This document shows positions 33,562 to 35,037 of a stretch of 35,037 bases of DNA, one piece after another; within the stretch, counting starts at the first letter, position 1, and each line of letters opens with the position of its first letter. Under the pieces are notes generated by a model. It was not told the DNA's origin. It ran no database searches and was given only the letters and a program-made list of their open reading frames with translations. The translations under genes were made by a program, and so were the position numbers. This DNA is from an uncultured Oscillospiraceae bacterium (GTDB lineage: Bacteria > Bacillota > Clostridia > Oscillospirales > Oscillospiraceae), in NCBI GenBank assembly GCA_947599875.1, contig CANQFV010000026.1, positions 1-35,037 of the forward strand, given 5' to 3'.

Positions 33562-33703
33562 TGCTGCCGCGCTGTGCGACCAGTCTGCGGACTGGACACT
33601 TGCGCGGCAAGAGGGATTTTTTGCGAGGCAAAGCCCCGCAAAAAATATTGGAATTGGGGGATACGGGACGGGGCCTGCGACGTTTGCAGAAAGCCGGCGT
33701 CCC

Positions 33704-33966
33704 ACAGGGACGGTTCTTGTGAGTCACATTCGTGCCCCACGAAGAACCGTCCCTGTTGAACCGCCTCCTCAGGTATCGACAACTGAGTGTTACCATTGCC
33801 TCACGGGGACGGTTTTTGTGGGACATTGGAGCGCAAGCGACAATGGTTCACAAGAACCGTCCCCTGTGGGGCACGGAGAAAAGTACGTCACCCGGCAGCC
33901 GGTGTGACACGCGGACGGTTCTTTGGTTCCACCAGTGTGCGCACTGGTGGTACAAAAGAACCGTCC
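33704..33966. repeat. Three palindromic units with GGACGGTTCTT arms
   Basis: Unit 1: arms 33704-33718 and 33742-33756 (ACAGGGACGGTTCTT and its exact complement). Unit 2: about 33802-33820 and 33849-33868 (CACGGGGACGGTTTTTGTG, one base and one gap different). Unit 3: 33913-33924 and 33955-33966 (GGACGGTTCTTT), with a second perfect palindrome CCACCAGTG-TGCG-CACTGGTGG inside its loop (33929-33950). All share the core ACGGTTCTT while their loops differ. This resembles REP-type palindromic repeats described in several Clostridial genomes. No transposase gene is present here. Confidence 0.8.
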
Positions 33967-34093
33967 CCTTTGTCCCACCTCCTCAAAAAACGGAGAAGGG
34001 TGTCGTCTCCGTGAAGCCGCCCCCGTCCCCCACCAGCTCAGTCCAAGGGGCGCGCCGCACCGCCGGGTGGCTTATTGCGCCGATTCGTCCAGA

Positions 34094-34380
34094 AAACCCC
34101 CGGGGGATTCCCCGGGGGTTTCTCCAGTAGGGGGCCGCGGCCCCCTAACTGGTCGGTTCAAGGGGGTCCAGGGGGGAAATCGAAATCCCCCCTGGTCGGT
34201 TTTCCCTCTTTGTTACTTTCTCCCTTTTGACGAAATCAAAAGGGAGAAAGTAAAATAGCCCCGTCCGCCCTCCGGGCGGACACCTTATTCCCCCGTCGGG
34301 GAAAGCCCCCTCCCCGCCCTGCGGGCGGACACCTTTTCCCCCTCCGGGGACCTCCCCTCCGCCTTTCAGGCGGATTTTTT
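34094..34380. repeat. Cluster of further hairpins and short direct repeats
   Basis: Hairpins in order: 34094-34121 (AAACCCCCGGGG, loop GATT), 34128-34147 (20-base perfect palindrome), 34168-34195 (CCAGGGGGGA arms), 34213-34253 (TTACTTTCTCCCTTTTGA, 18-bp perfect stem), 34263-34281 (GTCCGCCC arms) and 34359-34373. Direct repeats are CTGGTCGGTT (34149, 34192) and GGGCGGACACCTT (34274, 34323). The last hairpin is followed by TTTTTT and could end plus-strand transcripts. No gene is seen between 33,441 and 34,395. Confidence 0.8.
34359..34380 (+). terminator. Rho-independent terminator
   Basis: CCGCCT (34359-34364), loop TTC, AGGCGG (34368-34373), then A and TTTTTT (34375-34380). It would stop plus-strand transcripts running out of the repeat tract before the convergent ferritin-like gene. 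Confidence 0.65.
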
Positions 34381-34395
34381 CTTGGGGGGCTTGGG

Positions 34396-34869
34396 TTACT
34401 CCACCGCACGGTGGAGCAACTGCCCCAAAACGAGGGCATGTTGCCGCTCGCGGGCGGCCAGCCCGGTAAAAAGCTCCGCCAGCTCCGGGAAGCTCCCCGC
34501 CGCCGCGTCGTATTTTTCAGCGTTCTCCAGCTCCGCCATTCTGGCGTAGGTCAGCGCCCCCAGGGCCGACCCCCGCCGCGGCGGATTTGGCGGCAGCGCC
34601 AGGGTGTCCCCGGTGCGCGCCAGATACTCCGCCTGGAGCCGGCGCTCGGTATCCAGCTCCTCTCGGGCCAGGGTCGCCAAAGCCCGTCCCATCTGCCCTA
34701 TGGTTTTAGCAAGGGCGGCGTAGGTCTCCCCCGCCGTCCAGGCGCTCTTGATGAAGCCCCGCAGGGCGTCAGGGGGCTGGGGCGGACGCCTGTCGGGGAT
34801 CCGGGCGCCTCCCGCCCGCTCCAGTGCGGCCAGGATCGCCCCCGTATCGGGTTCGCTCTTTCTGTCCAT
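34396..34869 (-). CDS. Ferritin-like (rubrerythrin-type) domain protein
   Basis: A protein of 157 aa; GAAGGAGGTG lies 5-6 bases before the ATG at 34869. The N-terminal 40 residues are Arg/Pro-rich and probably flexible. The rest is a helical bundle: GQMGRALATLAREELDTERR, then LTYARMAELENAEKYDAAA and ELFTGLAARERQHALVLGQL. The segment ERQHA has the ExxH spacing of ferritin-like iron sites, and the Glu residues in EELDTE and ENAE could supply the other ligands. Such proteins often detoxify oxidants or carry a helical scaffold without metal. The metal site is not complete by eye. A TATAAT lies 25 bases upstream of the start codon (34894-34899, minus strand), without a clear -35 box. Confidence 0.7.
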   Translation of the reverse strand: MDRKSEPDTGAILAALERAGGARIPDRRPPQPPDALRGFIKSAWTAGETYAALAKTIGQMGRALATLAREELDTERRLQAEYLARTGDTLALPPNPPRRGSALGALTYARMAELENAEKYDAAAGSFPELAELFTGLAARERQHALVLGQLLHRAVE

Positions 34870-35037
34870 GTTCCCACCTCCTTCGCCCGATACATTATAT
34901 TCCCGCCGCGGCCGGGACGCCTCCCGCCAAAAGAGGGCCTGCCGGCGGAAACCCGGCGGGTGTCGGGTTTACAATGATGTGTGACAAGTAACAAAAAAGG
35001 TAGCGAATAGGAAGTACCCGTGTTAAGGTATAGCTGC

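Noticed and set aside
33704-33966. CRISPR array
   Set aside because: The repeated units are palindromic pairs with variable loops, only three in number, and not evenly spaced direct repeats; no cas gene is present.
33409-34258. Several open frames on both strands in the hairpin tract
   Set aside because: Their products change sense across the palindromes, have no start signals, and are rich in Arg, Pro and Ser. The tract is better explained by repeats.
34960-35037. Possible tRNA or start of another gene at the right end
   Set aside because: No cloverleaf can be drawn, no reading frame with a start signal is seen, and the sequence ends too soon.

Overview
The window looks like a chromosome segment from a low-oxygen Firmicute of class Clostridia, probably an Oscillospiraceae-type gut bacterium. 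This is inferred from GC-rich core genes with strong AGGAGG-type ribosome binding sites, a SecA with a SEC-C tail, Cys-lipoproteins and Clostridia-type accessory genes. No rRNA, tRNA or CRISPR array was seen. Two parts can be told apart: an accessory island (about 1 to 26,500) and a core block (about 26,510 to the end).

The left part of the island (1-10,120) starts with a TnpW-like transposon protein and a gene fragment. A type I restriction-modification operon follows on the + strand: Fic protein, HsdM, HsdS, a coiled-coil protein with a PD-(D/E)XK-like motif, a two-helix membrane protein and HsdR. The first four overlap by 1-4 bases. Their base composition is mosaic: fic, hsdM and hsdR are GC-rich, while hsdS and the two unknown genes are AT-rich. 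This fits exchange of the specificity and cargo genes.

The middle (10,490-14,510) holds a DUF6809-like gene, two divergent and distantly related replication-initiator-like genes around an AT-rich spacer with a perfect 32-bp palindrome, and a serine resolvase. It resembles a plasmid- or phage-derived replication module.

Next comes a minus-strand cassette (19,570 down to 14,661): a 35-aa membrane peptide, a DUF932 protein, a YqaJ-type nuclease, a Cys-containing unknown protein, a zinc-finger amidoligase (glutamine-synthetase-like COOH-NH2 ligase) and a class II glutamine amidotransferase. The last gene is broken by an exact 10-bp tandem duplication. It is followed by a series of small minus-strand unknown genes (23,510 down to 19,667) with a clear sigma-A promoter, a divergent XRE regulator, a small possible RHH protein, a second HTH protein and an AAA/DUF4143 ATPase. 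A weak integrase-tail-like remnant lies at the right edge.

The core block has cdd, an oligopeptide-binding lipoprotein, pgeF and secA on the minus strand, a trigger-factor/FKBP-like lipoprotein on the plus strand, then about 950 bases without genes but packed with inverted repeats, and a ferritin-like gene on the minus strand.

The points most worth following are the amidoligase/amidotransferase cassette and its frame-breaking duplication, the extra nuclease-like gene in the type I RM operon, the rep-like pair with its palindrome, and the hairpin tract at 33.4-34.4 kb.
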